From Anaerolineales bacterium (GTDB lineage: Bacteria; Chloroflexota; Anaerolineae; Anaerolineales; Villigracilaceae), in NCBI GenBank assembly GCA_029933275.1, contig JAOZOM010000029.1, forward strand, positions 1 to 13,859: DNA of 13,859 nucleotides, read 5' to 3'. Position numbers and translations under genes: made by a program. Positions 1 through 6,724 of the stretch are shown piece by piece. Position 1 is the stretch's first letter, and each line of letters begins with the position of its first letter. The notes beneath the pieces are model-generated. The model had not been told where the DNA came from. It worked only from the letters and a program-made list of their open reading frames with translations, and made no database searches.

Positions 1-10
1 TTCAAACCTT

Positions 11-643
11 CTAACCGACCAAAACCGCTCTTGCGGGCGCACCCTCCGCGCCGATCAACTTAAGCGGCAGGCAATAGAGCGCGTATTTTCCCTGCGGGAT
101 GTGATGTAGGTCACAGCCTTCGATGATGATGACGCCCGCGCGGAGGAGAATCTGATGCGTGGGGATGGGAGCATCGAAAGGGGCAACGGAGAGATAGTCC
201 ACGCCAACGAGACGGATGCCATGCTCAACGAGCCACTCTGCTCCATCGGCGGAGATGGCGACGAAGTCGCGTTGGAATTCGGGCGAATCTAATGTCCACT
301 GGCGAGAATTGCTGGTGCGCAGGAGCAGGCGTAGGGTCGCGGGCGGTATCGGCGCGGCATCCAGCACTTCGGCGGTGACGAGGTTTACATCATCATCCAA
401 ATGCAGGACGAAGGCAGTTCCCATCAAAATATCCAGAGAGAGCGTTTCGACTGTGCGCCCGTCGTTGAGAAAATGATGCGGTGCGTCTACATGCGTGCCG
501 ACATGCACGCCCGCCGCAAAACGGGAGACGTTGGCATCCGCGCCCGCATCCATCGAGAGGAATTCTTCGAGAATAATTTTAGGGTCGCCTTCCCAAACGG
601 GGAGCGAGGGGGAAATGGGGAGAGAAATATCGTAAATGGTCAT
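11..643 (-). CDS. Cyclase-family / kynurenine formamidase-like metal-dependent hydrolase
   Basis: A 210-residue protein of the cyclase family (Pfam Cyclase; includes KynB arylformamidase), which hydrolyses amides or esters with a divalent metal. The hallmark HxGTHxDxPxH is present as H47, G49, T50, H51, D53, P55 and H57. The C-terminal part has the family pattern with H163, E175 and the PLKLIGAEGAPARAVL ending, so the length is full. I chose the ATG at 643 because MTIYDISLPIS is the usual family N terminus. An in-frame GTG at 679 would add 12 residues, but these are encoded by the left arm of a palindromic repeat. The Shine-Dalgarno sequence is weak. The gene follows the CapA-family gene on the same strand about 100 bases downstream. 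No tryptophan-degradation gene is nearby, so the substrate is unknown and kynB is not assigned. Polyketide-cyclase-like or isatin hydrolase-like activity is an alternative. Confidence 0.9.
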   Translation of the reverse strand: MTIYDISLPISPSLPVWEGDPKIILEEFLSMDAGADANVSRFAAGVHVGTHVDAPHHFLNDGRTVETLSLDILMGTAFVLHLDDDVNLVTAEVLDAAPIPPATLRLLLRTSNSRQWTLDSPEFQRDFVAISADGAEWLVEHGIRLVGVDYLSVAPFDAPIPTHQILLRAGVIIIEGCDLHHIPQGKYALYCLPLKLIGAEGAPARAVLVG

Positions 644-662
644 TTTGGTCTCACTGGTCTTT

Positions 663-744
663 TTCACCACTGAGTTCACAGAGATTACAGAGAAAAGCTT
701 TAAAACTTAAAAAACTCTGTGCGCTCCGTGTTCTCTGTGGTGAA
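663..744. repeat. Imperfect long palindrome of CACAGAG-type units
   Basis: The left arm (663-692) and right arm (715-744) are inverted copies that match at 23 of 30 positions, separated by a 22-base A/T-rich loop. The outer 8 bases (TTCACCAC / GTGGTGAA) pair perfectly, and both arms contain repeated ACAGAG/CTCTGT units. The element fills the gap between the stop of the CapA-family gene and the start of the cyclase gene, both on the minus strand. A transcript across it could fold into a long hairpin, so it may end or attenuate transcription. I recall similar CACAGAG/CTCTGTG palindromes scattered between genes in many environmental bacterial genomes; that is memory, not a search. Confidence 0.8.
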
Positions 745-747
745 TTT

Positions 748-2427
748 CTAATCACTTGGCGGTCTTGGAGTTGTAGTTGGCGTGGGCGTGAGGGTGGCAA
801 CTAAATCGCCCCAGCCGCTGGCATCGAAAATATAACTCAGAAATTTGGTGCGCTCCGGCTCGGTCATCGGGCGGGGACGGGCGTAATCTTCGAGCAGGTT
901 GGTGAAAAGCTCCAAACCGAGATAGCGACCATCGTAGAAAACATGGCGGTCGAGAAATTCATTGCGAGTCCCTTCAGCGGTGTGCATTTGATCGAAAAAG
1001 AGATTGCCGAGACCGTAATCAATAAAAGTGCCATTATAAAATTCTTTTGCTTGTGCAAAATGCGCCTGACTGCCGCTCACGATGACCGCACCCGCATCGG
1101 CTAGACGGCGAAAATCATCTCCCTGCCATGGGCGGATTTCAGGAGAGTAGTATTCAAAATACTGAAAAGTAGCAATCGGCAAATAACCAGCGTCGCGCAA
1201 TTTTCGGATTTCTGCGGTCATATAATCGTAATCGCAGGGAGCGGCTCCTGGCCACCCATCTTCGCGCGCCCAAGCGTACTCGGGACCGACCGGATTACAG
1301 CCGATGAATGCCAATTTATTTCCGTTATGCTCCAGCGTAATCGGCTTGCGGGCATCTTCCAAATCCCTGCCGCCGCCATAATAGGGAATACCGCGTTCAT
1401 CGTACATATCCAGCGTGTAGAAAGTCGCCGCCGAGCCTTGATCTTGAAAATGGTTGCCGGTCAGCTCGACCACATCCACCCCGATATATTCGAGCAATTC
1501 GATATATTTCGGATTGCTACAAAAGGGTTGCGTGCCGGGATTATAGTTCGGGTAGGGGCAATAAATAGAAAAAGGAATTTCATTGCTGATATGAGTAATA
1601 TCCGCACTACGCAACAAATCACCAATATCGCGCGCCGGGTAAAGAATCCCTTCGGTTTCCATTTTATACGCGGTGGCACGCACGAGAGCGGTCACACCGC
1701 TCATCATTAGCACGGTCAGCTTTTCGGGGTCACGATTGGTGGAAGGGAGCGCGGGCGGCGTAATTGGGCAGGGAGATTCGCAATCCCAGCCAAAAGAAAA
1801 GATGAGCGGATAAGTCTTCGACTTAAAATCATTATGCAGTGGGGATTGCCCGTCAATTTGGAGGACTTTCCAGCGCGGTTCGATTTCTTCAAAGGGGATG
1901 ATTGCCCAAGAATCTTTCTCTGCCCAAGCCAAATCCAATAGTTGAGTCGCCTCTGCTGTGCGGACGTGTTTTGAGCCTGTTTCCCCCCAAAGTGCGGTAA
2001 GCGCGGCTTTGGTCTCCTCTGCCATCCACAAAGACGATTCATCCCAGGGCTGCGGCGCGTTCCCCTCCCATGCGGCGCGCAACTCTTCGCTCGTGATGCC
2101 ATCTTTGATGGTCGGGAAAGGTGCGACTAGCGCGTAAACCCAATTCGTCTCCGCTGGATTTTCGCTTAAACCCAAACGCAGAGTTGCAAGAGATGAATCT
2201 GTAGTGAGAGACAGTTCCCACTTCGATGCTTCTTCCCGCAACGTGGCGGGGACAGAGTTACTAATCCAAATCAAGTGCGGTTTCTGAGTAGAAGTCGCAT
2301 TCGGGGTTGGGGATGGCGCAGGGGTTTCGGTCGCGATGGGTGGCGGAGGGGTTGGTGTCGGTGCGCAAGCTACGAGGAAAATTGTAATGAGAGTCAGTAT
2401 GATGAAAATTCGTTGAGAGTTTTGCAT
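748..2427 (-). CDS. CapA-family lipoprotein with extra N-terminal domain
   Basis: A 559-residue exported lipoprotein. Residues 1-21 form a lipoprotein signal peptide with lipobox FLVAC (lipidated C21), followed by a Pro/Thr-rich linker to about residue 50. Residues 51-220 form a separate domain that I tentatively read as periplasmic-binding-protein-like (the stretch NWVYALVAPFPTIKDGI and the later WAIIPFEEIEPRWKVL). Residues 236-510 are the CapA/PGA_cap metallophosphatase-like domain: SNEIPF (N282, E283), GNHFQDQG (N325, H326, D329), GSQAHF (H456) and YGLGNLFFDQ. Several usual residues differ: the opening GD motif reads MMSGVTAL, the usual HWG motif reads FQYFEYY, and the first His of the HxH-like motif is Gln. 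The C terminus is again Thr/Pro-rich. CapA proteins take part in poly-gamma-glutamate or capsule handling, but no capB/capC is here, so the substrate is unknown. No clear ribosome site precedes the ATG. Confidence 0.88.
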   Translation of the reverse strand: MQNSQRIFIILTLITIFLVACAPTPTPPPPIATETPAPSPTPNATSTQKPHLIWISNSVPATLREEASKWELSLTTDSSLATLRLGLSENPAETNWVYALVAPFPTIKDGITSEELRAAWEGNAPQPWDESSLWMAEETKAALTALWGETGSKHVRTAEATQLLDLAWAEKDSWAIIPFEEIEPRWKVLQIDGQSPLHNDFKSKTYPLIFSFGWDCESPCPITPPALPSTNRDPEKLTVLMMSGVTALVRATAYKMETEGILYPARDIGDLLRSADITHISNEIPFSIYCPYPNYNPGTQPFCSNPKYIELLEYIGVDVVELTGNHFQDQGSAATFYTLDMYDERGIPYYGGGRDLEDARKPITLEHNGNKLAFIGCNPVGPEYAWAREDGWPGAAPCDYDYMTAEIRKLRDAGYLPIATFQYFEYYSPEIRPWQGDDFRRLADAGAVIVSGSQAHFAQAKEFYNGTFIDYGLGNLFFDQMHTAEGTRNEFLDRHVFYDGRYLGLELFTNLLEDYARPRPMTEPERTKFLSYIFDASGWGDLVATLTPTPTTTPRPPSD

Positions 2428-2452
2428 AGTTTTTGATTTCTAAAAAAGTGAA

Positions 2453-2485
2453 ACGTGCATTGCTTCTATAAGAGGCATTGCACGT
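2453..2485 (-). terminator. 15-bp hairpin with T tract, terminator-like on the minus strand
   Basis: The arms 2453-2467 and 2471-2485 pair around a 3-base loop (ATA), with one T-T mismatch and one G-T wobble. Read on the minus strand, the hairpin is followed within about five bases by TTTTTT. It lies 36 bases after the stop of the zinc-ribbon gene and 25 bases before the CapA-family ATG. It would therefore suit a Rho-independent terminator for the upstream genes. It could also be a leader structure or operator for the CapA-family gene, or a mobile palindromic element. Confidence 0.6.
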
Positions 2486-2521
2486 CATTTAGTAAAATTT
2501 AGTTTGGGCTGTTTTTTCTAC

Positions 2522-3073
2522 CTATTTTTCTGCTTCACCTTCTACGTTTTCTGTCTCGCCAATCTTCTCCTCTTCCGGCTCATCTACGTTGAGATTTCGC
2601 AAGACATCATCCATGCTCAAATTCTCTCGGCGCATCCCAAGTTCGGGGGTGCCGCAATGGGGGCAGATATTCCAGGAAAGTTCCATTAACTCGCCACACT
2701 CGTGGCAATTCTTCTTGAGCTTCGTCTGGCAGTTCGGGCAGAGCATCCAATTCTCTTTGACGCGGCGTTCACATCCCGGGCAGAGGAGTTGGTCTTCTAT
2801 CGCGGCGAGGAGGGCTTCTTCTTCGAGGGTGCGCTGATATTCGTCTTCTAAGGTGCGCGGCGGACGCAAAACGAGATAGACCAAGACGCCGGGTAAATTC
2901 AATAAGCCAACCAAAATGGTGGAGAGAATTTGCACGAGATTATCGCGGCTACGATTGCGGATATCGCGATAAGTCCAAATCACGAGGCTCACCCAAAGAG
3001 CGAGCAAAAACGCTGCGCCAAATCCCGTGAGGACAATTGCGAGGTTATTTAAAAATGTAGGATCAAGATTCAT
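2522..3073 (-). CDS. Small membrane protein with two zinc ribbons
   Basis: A 183-residue protein with two predicted membrane segments (about residues 11-34 and 48-69), a charged acidic stretch (72-95), and then four CxxC knuckles: C98/C101, C112/C115, C123/C126 and C137/C140. These would form two zinc ribbons on one side of the membrane. The tail (150-183) is strongly acidic and probably disordered. The ATG at 3073 is well supported: AGGAGA (minus strand, 3078-3083) sits 4 bases upstream. The architecture is common in annotations as 'zinc ribbon domain-containing protein', and no specific function is known to me. It lies 59 bases downstream of the DUF3048 gene on the same strand, and the two may be co-transcribed. 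Confidence 0.88.
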   Translation of the reverse strand: MNLDPTFLNNLAIVLTGFGAAFLLALWVSLVIWTYRDIRNRSRDNLVQILSTILVGLLNLPGVLVYLVLRPPRTLEDEYQRTLEEEALLAAIEDQLLCPGCERRVKENWMLCPNCQTKLKKNCHECGELMELSWNICPHCGTPELGMRRENLSMDDVLRNLNVDEPEEEKIGETENVEGEAEK

Positions 3074-3084
3074 GGTCTCTCCTG

Positions 3085-3120
3085 CAAAATCTGAAGTCTG
3101 ATGTCTAAAATCTAAGAACC
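3085..3120. repeat. Degenerate AGTCTGA/ATCTAA-type repeat, copy 1
   Basis: This A/T-rich run is made of near-copies of a 7-10 base unit (ATCTGA, AGTCTGA, TGTCTAA, ATCTAA). It shares the 13-base string TCTGATGTCTAAA (3097-3109) exactly with a second copy at 4484-4496. It occupies the gap between the DUF3048 gene and the zinc-ribbon gene, directly next to the ribosome site of the latter. It does not look like a gene or a terminator. Confidence 0.65.
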
Positions 3121-3132
3121 TATTGTACTACG

Positions 3133-4443
3133 CTACGGGGTCTCAAATTGGAAATACCATTGTGCTTCTTGTTGCATAAATTGAGAACTTTCACCGAGAA
3201 CTTCGTAAAAGGTGTTCCCCTGTTTGAGGGAGAGGGGCATCCCGTTTGGGTCGGTGAGTAGCAGAGGCTGATCGATTGCAATCCTCCGCCAATATAGCGG
3301 AAACATGTTTCCATCACGAGCGAGGTATCCTTTTCCTGATCCAATTAAATCAATATGATAAACCTCATCTTCCTCCTGAAATTGGTCGGCAAAGGTATAG
3401 GGAACGAATAGAAAAACGATATTATCCGCAGAAACCTGCTGGGTGATGAGCGCATCAATTAGGGGCGCGTAGTTGGGACTTTTTTCATTGCGGAGGTTGT
3501 CACTTTCTTGATAGCGATAATATTTATGGGCGTAGGGGTTATATTTCCAATAATGATAATCATCGAGCGAGTAACGTGTAAAAATATCCAAAGCTGGTTC
3601 CGCGGCGAAGGGCTGTGTTGTGCTGAAATATCCCGCACGCAAATTGGGAGGGGAGTTGTCTTTATTTTGTTGTGCCAAACAGTCTGCAAATTTTGTGGTG
3701 TTGAAGAAGATATTATTATAGGTATCGCGGTCCTGTTTTCCTATCACGAAGGGCGGACAAGCCGAGTTGCCCGGTACGATGAGAAAGTCGCGAAGATCGC
3801 TTTCTTTGAGATGGTTAAAGACGCGTTTATCGGCGTATTTGAAAACAAGGTAGGATTGGTACATATGGGCAATATGCTCATCGAAAAAACGCCCTGAGCG
3901 AACAGGTCCCACTTTTTCAGCATCGTTGCCGTAAAAAACAGCGATGAAACGCGTTAGTCCGCCTTCTATATAATATTCAAAAACGACATCGGCAAGCATC
4001 ATCCCCGAAACGGGACGGATATAGCGCGGGTAAAGTGCGATCTTGCTCGCAATCGGGCGGCGATCTAGCAAATTGAGTGCGGCGGGAGGCAACCCTGTGA
4101 GAGGATTAATCCCCTCTGGGAGCGTGTAAGGCGTGATATTTGAAAGTGTGGGGAGTGGGAGCGGCGTTGCGGTGGGATAGCTACCGTCTTCGTAAACAAC
4201 CGTTGGACGAGGCGTTACCGTAGAGAAATTTTGGAGATGCTCTTCAAAAGAAAATTCACCATCCTTCGGCGAAAAGGGCGTTGGAGAAGCAATAGTCTGT
4301 GACATATTCTCAATCTGATTTTCTTCCGCTACAGGTTGTCCCGCAATAAAGATATAGCCAAAGAAAAGTAAAAACGCAGAAAAGACGACTACGCCGAGTA
4401 TTTCTAAATTTTTGATGGATAAAGTTATTTTTTTTGAGCTCAC
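3133..4443 (-). CDS. Membrane-anchored DUF3048 (YerB-like) protein
   Basis: A 436-residue protein. A single membrane segment (about residues 13-33) is followed by a Ser/Thr/Pro-rich linker (50-110) and then the two-part DUF3048 region. Family signatures are visible: NPLTGLP (113-119), RPIASKI (129-135), ADVVFEYYIEGGLTRFIAVF (151-170) and VGPVRSGR (178-185). The C-terminal DUF3048_C portion ends in a segment rich in Phe, Gln and Trp. Bacillus YerB is a lipoprotein of this family; here the anchor looks like an uncleaved signal or TM helix, since no lipobox Cys is present. The protein should face outside the cytoplasm. Its molecular function is not established. The start is a GTG at 4443 with AAAGG about 6 bases upstream; the next in-frame Met (residue 47) would lose the anchor. 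The gene is divergent from the NuoL/M-like gene, 44 bases away. Confidence 0.93.
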   Translation of the reverse strand: MSSKKITLSIKNLEILGVVVFSAFLLFFGYIFIAGQPVAEENQIENMSQTIASPTPFSPKDGEFSFEEHLQNFSTVTPRPTVVYEDGSYPTATPLPLPTLSNITPYTLPEGINPLTGLPPAALNLLDRRPIASKIALYPRYIRPVSGMMLADVVFEYYIEGGLTRFIAVFYGNDAEKVGPVRSGRFFDEHIAHMYQSYLVFKYADKRVFNHLKESDLRDFLIVPGNSACPPFVIGKQDRDTYNNIFFNTTKFADCLAQQNKDNSPPNLRAGYFSTTQPFAAEPALDIFTRYSLDDYHYWKYNPYAHKYYRYQESDNLRNEKSPNYAPLIDALITQQVSADNIVFLFVPYTFADQFQEEDEVYHIDLIGSGKGYLARDGNMFPLYWRRIAIDQPLLLTDPNGMPLSLKQGNTFYEVLGESSQFMQQEAQWYFQFETP

Positions 4444-4470
4444 AGAAAACCTTTTTTTGAAGACTTGACA

Positions 4471-4508
4471 CTAAAGTCTGAAATCTGATGTCTAAAGTTT
4501 TAAGTCTG
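4471..4508. repeat. Degenerate AGTCTGA-type repeat, copy 2, overlapping a gene start
   Basis: The units AAAGTCTGA, AATCTGA, TGTCTAAA and TAAGTCTGG follow each other. The string TCTGATGTCTAAA (4484-4496) is identical to 3097-3109. The repeat fills most of the divergent gap between the DUF3048 gene and the NuoL/M-like gene. The ATG assigned to the latter (4488) lies inside it. A TTGACA hexamer sits just upstream at 4465-4470, but no good -10 stands 16-18 bases further on. Confidence 0.65.
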
Positions 4509-6122
4509 GATTCTACAACAGAAAGCAAAGCTGATAAAATAAGCTACTCTCTAATACGGTATTTTACACCTATGCTGATTTTAATTACAATTTCTATTCT
4601 CACCCTAACCGCAATAGCCTTATTATTCATTAGAATTTTTTTGCCTGATTTTCGCTATTCATGGTTATTAGCCACCGCTGGTGCATTTTTGGCTTGGATT
4701 AGTATTTTCTTTTGGCAATTGAAAATGCCCTTTCTCTTAGCCCTGCCTTCGTGGCAACCTGAATACCTTTTTACTGATTCCCCCGCTTTACTTGCTGACC
4801 AAATCTCCTGGGCGTATGCGTTCAGCGTCGTGACCTTAGGATTGGGGACGTTGCTCACCTCTACTTCCCATGAAAATCGCACTACCTTAGCGGGAACACT
4901 TATTCTAAGCATAGTTGGGGTTTTGGCGGTTTTAGCAGAAAATCCCCTCACCCTCGTCATGGCGTGGACTGCGATTGATTTAGCAGAATTAATCACTCTA
5001 CTCCAATCAGTGCAAGAGAAAAGATTGCGCGAGCGTGTCATCATCGCGTTTGGCGCGCGCGTTATCGGATCATTCTTTCTCATTTGGGCGGGATTAACCA
5101 GCGTTGCCGAGGGGAGCGCACTCAACTTTGCCTCCGCGCCGCAAAAAGCGGGGATATTTATGCTCATCGCCGCGGGGCTGCGACTAGGCATCCTCCCGAT
5201 GCACATGCCCTTTAGAGCAGAATCCCTCCTCCGCCGTGGTTACGGGACAATGCTTCGGCTCACCGCGGCAGCATCCAGTTTGATTTTGCTCGCACGCATT
5301 CCATATAGTAGCCTTCAATCCCCCTTTATCCCCTATCTTTTGGGCTTAGTCGCCTTAACCGCTCTCTACAGCGCGTGGATGTGGTTTCGCACCACAAAAG
5401 CCCTCGATGCGCGCCCTTTCTGGTTGCTGGGGATGGCATCTCTCGCACTTGCCGCGACCTTACACGCCAATCCCATCGGGAGCGTTGCTTGGGGACTAGC
5501 TCTCGTCCTTGGTGGAGGTGTTTTATTTCTCTCTGCCATCCAAAACAAAATGCTTAATCGCTTGCTTATGTTGAGCGTTTTCGCTATGTCTACTTTACCG
5601 ATGACTCTCACCGCGACCGGCTGGGAAAATAAAAGCACCCAATGGTGGGGATTTTGGCTCATCCTGCTCCCCGCACACGCCCTCCTGCTTGCTGGATATT
5701 TTCGTCAAGTGCGGCGCATCAATACCGATAATCTTAAAAACCACAATAAATTTACTGTTCTCATATATCCGTTGGGAATCAGCTTCATGCTTTTTACCCT
5801 CCTCCTTCTGGGGATTTGGGGTTGGCAAGGAGCCGCGTCTATCGGCGCGTGGCAGCTCAGTCTGATCTCAATACTTCTGATTACCCTATTCGTCTGGGCG
5901 TATCCGCGCATCCGCTCCCTTATTCCACTTCAAGCACATTGGCTCAAACCAGATACAAAAAAAAGCAAAAACTTCATCTATGTCCTTTCTTGGAATATTT
6001 ACCATTTTCTCCGCAACCTGACCTTCCAACTTACCGATCTCCTCGAAAGCGATGGCGGTATCCTGTGGGCACTCCTCTTCATCATCCTCTTCGCATCACT
6101 ACTCGCAGAAGGAATTCGCTAA
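4488..6122 (+). CDS. NuoL/M-like proton-conducting transporter subunit, divergent
   Basis: A 544-residue polytopic membrane protein, almost entirely hydrophobic helices. It resembles the antiporter-like subunits NuoL/M/N, hydrogenase-4 HyfB/F and MrpA/D. The segment around YLFTDSPALLADQISW matches the family's N-terminal 'DgLS' region, and LRLGILPMHMPF (231-242) matches the TM7 motif normally written FAIKxPxxPFHxW. The lysine position is R232, while P237 and H239 are kept. The TM5 position usually W-E reads W160-T161. The C terminus (about 500-544) has an amphipathic stretch and a last helix beginning ESDGGILWALLF. Start uncertain: the ATG at 4488 lies in a repeat and has no ribosome site; the in-frame ATG at 4572 (residue 29) begins just before the first helix. 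The gene leads a three-gene operon whose stop overlaps the next ATG by one base (TAATG). Confidence 0.8.
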   Translation: MSKVLSLDSTTESKADKISYSLIRYFTPMLILITISILTLTAIALLFIRIFLPDFRYSWLLATAGAFLAWISIFFWQLKMPFLLALPSWQPEYLFTDSPALLADQISWAYAFSVVTLGLGTLLTSTSHENRTTLAGTLILSIVGVLAVLAENPLTLVMAWTAIDLAELITLLQSVQEKRLRERVIIAFGARVIGSFFLIWAGLTSVAEGSALNFASAPQKAGIFMLIAAGLRLGILPMHMPFRAESLLRRGYGTMLRLTAAASSLILLARIPYSSLQSPFIPYLLGLVALTALYSAWMWFRTTKALDARPFWLLGMASLALAATLHANPIGSVAWGLALVLGGGVLFLSAIQNKMLNRLLMLSVFAMSTLPMTLTATGWENKSTQWWGFWLILLPAHALLLAGYFRQVRRINTDNLKNHNKFTVLIYPLGISFMLFTLLLLGIWGWQGAASIGAWQLSLISILLITLFVWAYPRIRSLIPLQAHWLKPDTKKSKNFIYVLSWNIYHFLRNLTFQLTDLLESDGGILWALLFIILFASLLAEGIR

Positions 6123-6724
6123 TGCAAATCATCTCTTGGATTGCCGTCTTTCTCATCTTTGTTTCCACCCTCTCCCTCCTCATCACGTGGGATTGGCGTT
6201 GGAGTCTCGTCCATCTTGCCCTGCTTTACCTCGGCGTATTTTGGCTCACGCAAATCCATTGGACTATTTCTATGGCTGCTATTAAATTGGTTACAGGCTG
6301 GATGGTTGCTACCATTTTGGGAATTACCCGCGCCGCCCTCGACCCGGAACCTGCCTCCGCACTCGAACATAGCTGGTCTCACGGCAGACTCTTCCGCATC
6401 CTAGCTGCTGCATTAGCTTTTCTCCTCGTTATCTCTGTCACCCCGACTATCGTCAAACTCCTCCCCGGTATCGGGATTCCCGAAGTAGCCGGTAGTCTCA
6501 TCCTTATGGTGATGAGCTTGCTCCTGCTGGGGTTAACCACCGAACCCTTGCAAGCCGTCATCGGTTTACTCACCTTCCTCGCAGGATTTGAAATCATCTA
6601 CGCCGCAGTCGAAAACGCAACCCTAGTTGCTGCCCTGCTCGCGACCATTAATCTTGGTTTGGCTCTGGTTGGCGCATATCTCCTTACCGCAGGTACAGAT
6701 GAAGAAAGGGGAGCAACAGAATGA
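6122..6724 (+). CDS. HyfE/NuoK-like small membrane subunit
   Basis: A 200-residue protein with about six hydrophobic helices. The closest general resemblance is to hydrogenase-4 component E / NuoK-type subunits: the last third, EPLQAVIGLLTFLAGFEIIY followed by AAVENATLVAALLATINLGLA, parallels the NuoK pattern of a glutamate-containing helix pair. E157 and E164 are the membrane-embedded acid candidates. The reading frame stays open upstream to 5816 inside the previous gene. However, the ATG at 6122 overlaps the previous stop (TAATG) and starts right at a helix, so I take it as the start. The 3' end overlaps the next gene by four bases (ATGA). The assignment is by pattern only; it could be another small subunit of the same complex. 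Confidence 0.7.
   Translation: MQIISWIAVFLIFVSTLSLLITWDWRWSLVHLALLYLGVFWLTQIHWTISMAAIKLVTGWMVATILGITRAALDPEPASALEHSWSHGRLFRILAAALAFLLVISVTPTIVKLLPGIGIPEVAGSLILMVMSLLLLGLTTEPLQAVIGLLTFLAGFEIIYAAVENATLVAALLATINLGLALVGAYLLTAGTDEERGATE

Noticed and set aside
11..643. Assignment of the cyclase gene as kynB (tryptophan degradation)
   Set aside because: The metal-binding motif defines the broad cyclase family only, and no kynA, kynU or related gene is nearby.
3085..4508. The two AGTCTGA-type repeats considered as a CRISPR array or attachment sites of an inserted block
   Set aside because: Only 13 bases are identical, the units are degenerate with no regular spacers, and the intervening gene is an ordinary chromosomal DUF3048 gene.
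4655..5206. 183-codon open frame antisense to the NuoL/M-like gene
   Set aside because: It mirrors a hydrophobic gene in reverse, has no family features, and the plus-strand frame has clear membrane-protein motifs and operon overlaps.
5816..6121. Upstream extension of the HyfE-like frame
   Set aside because: It would overlap the end of the previous gene by about 300 bases and gives a non-membrane, Arg/Pro-rich sequence; the ATG at 6122 fits the TAATG overlap.
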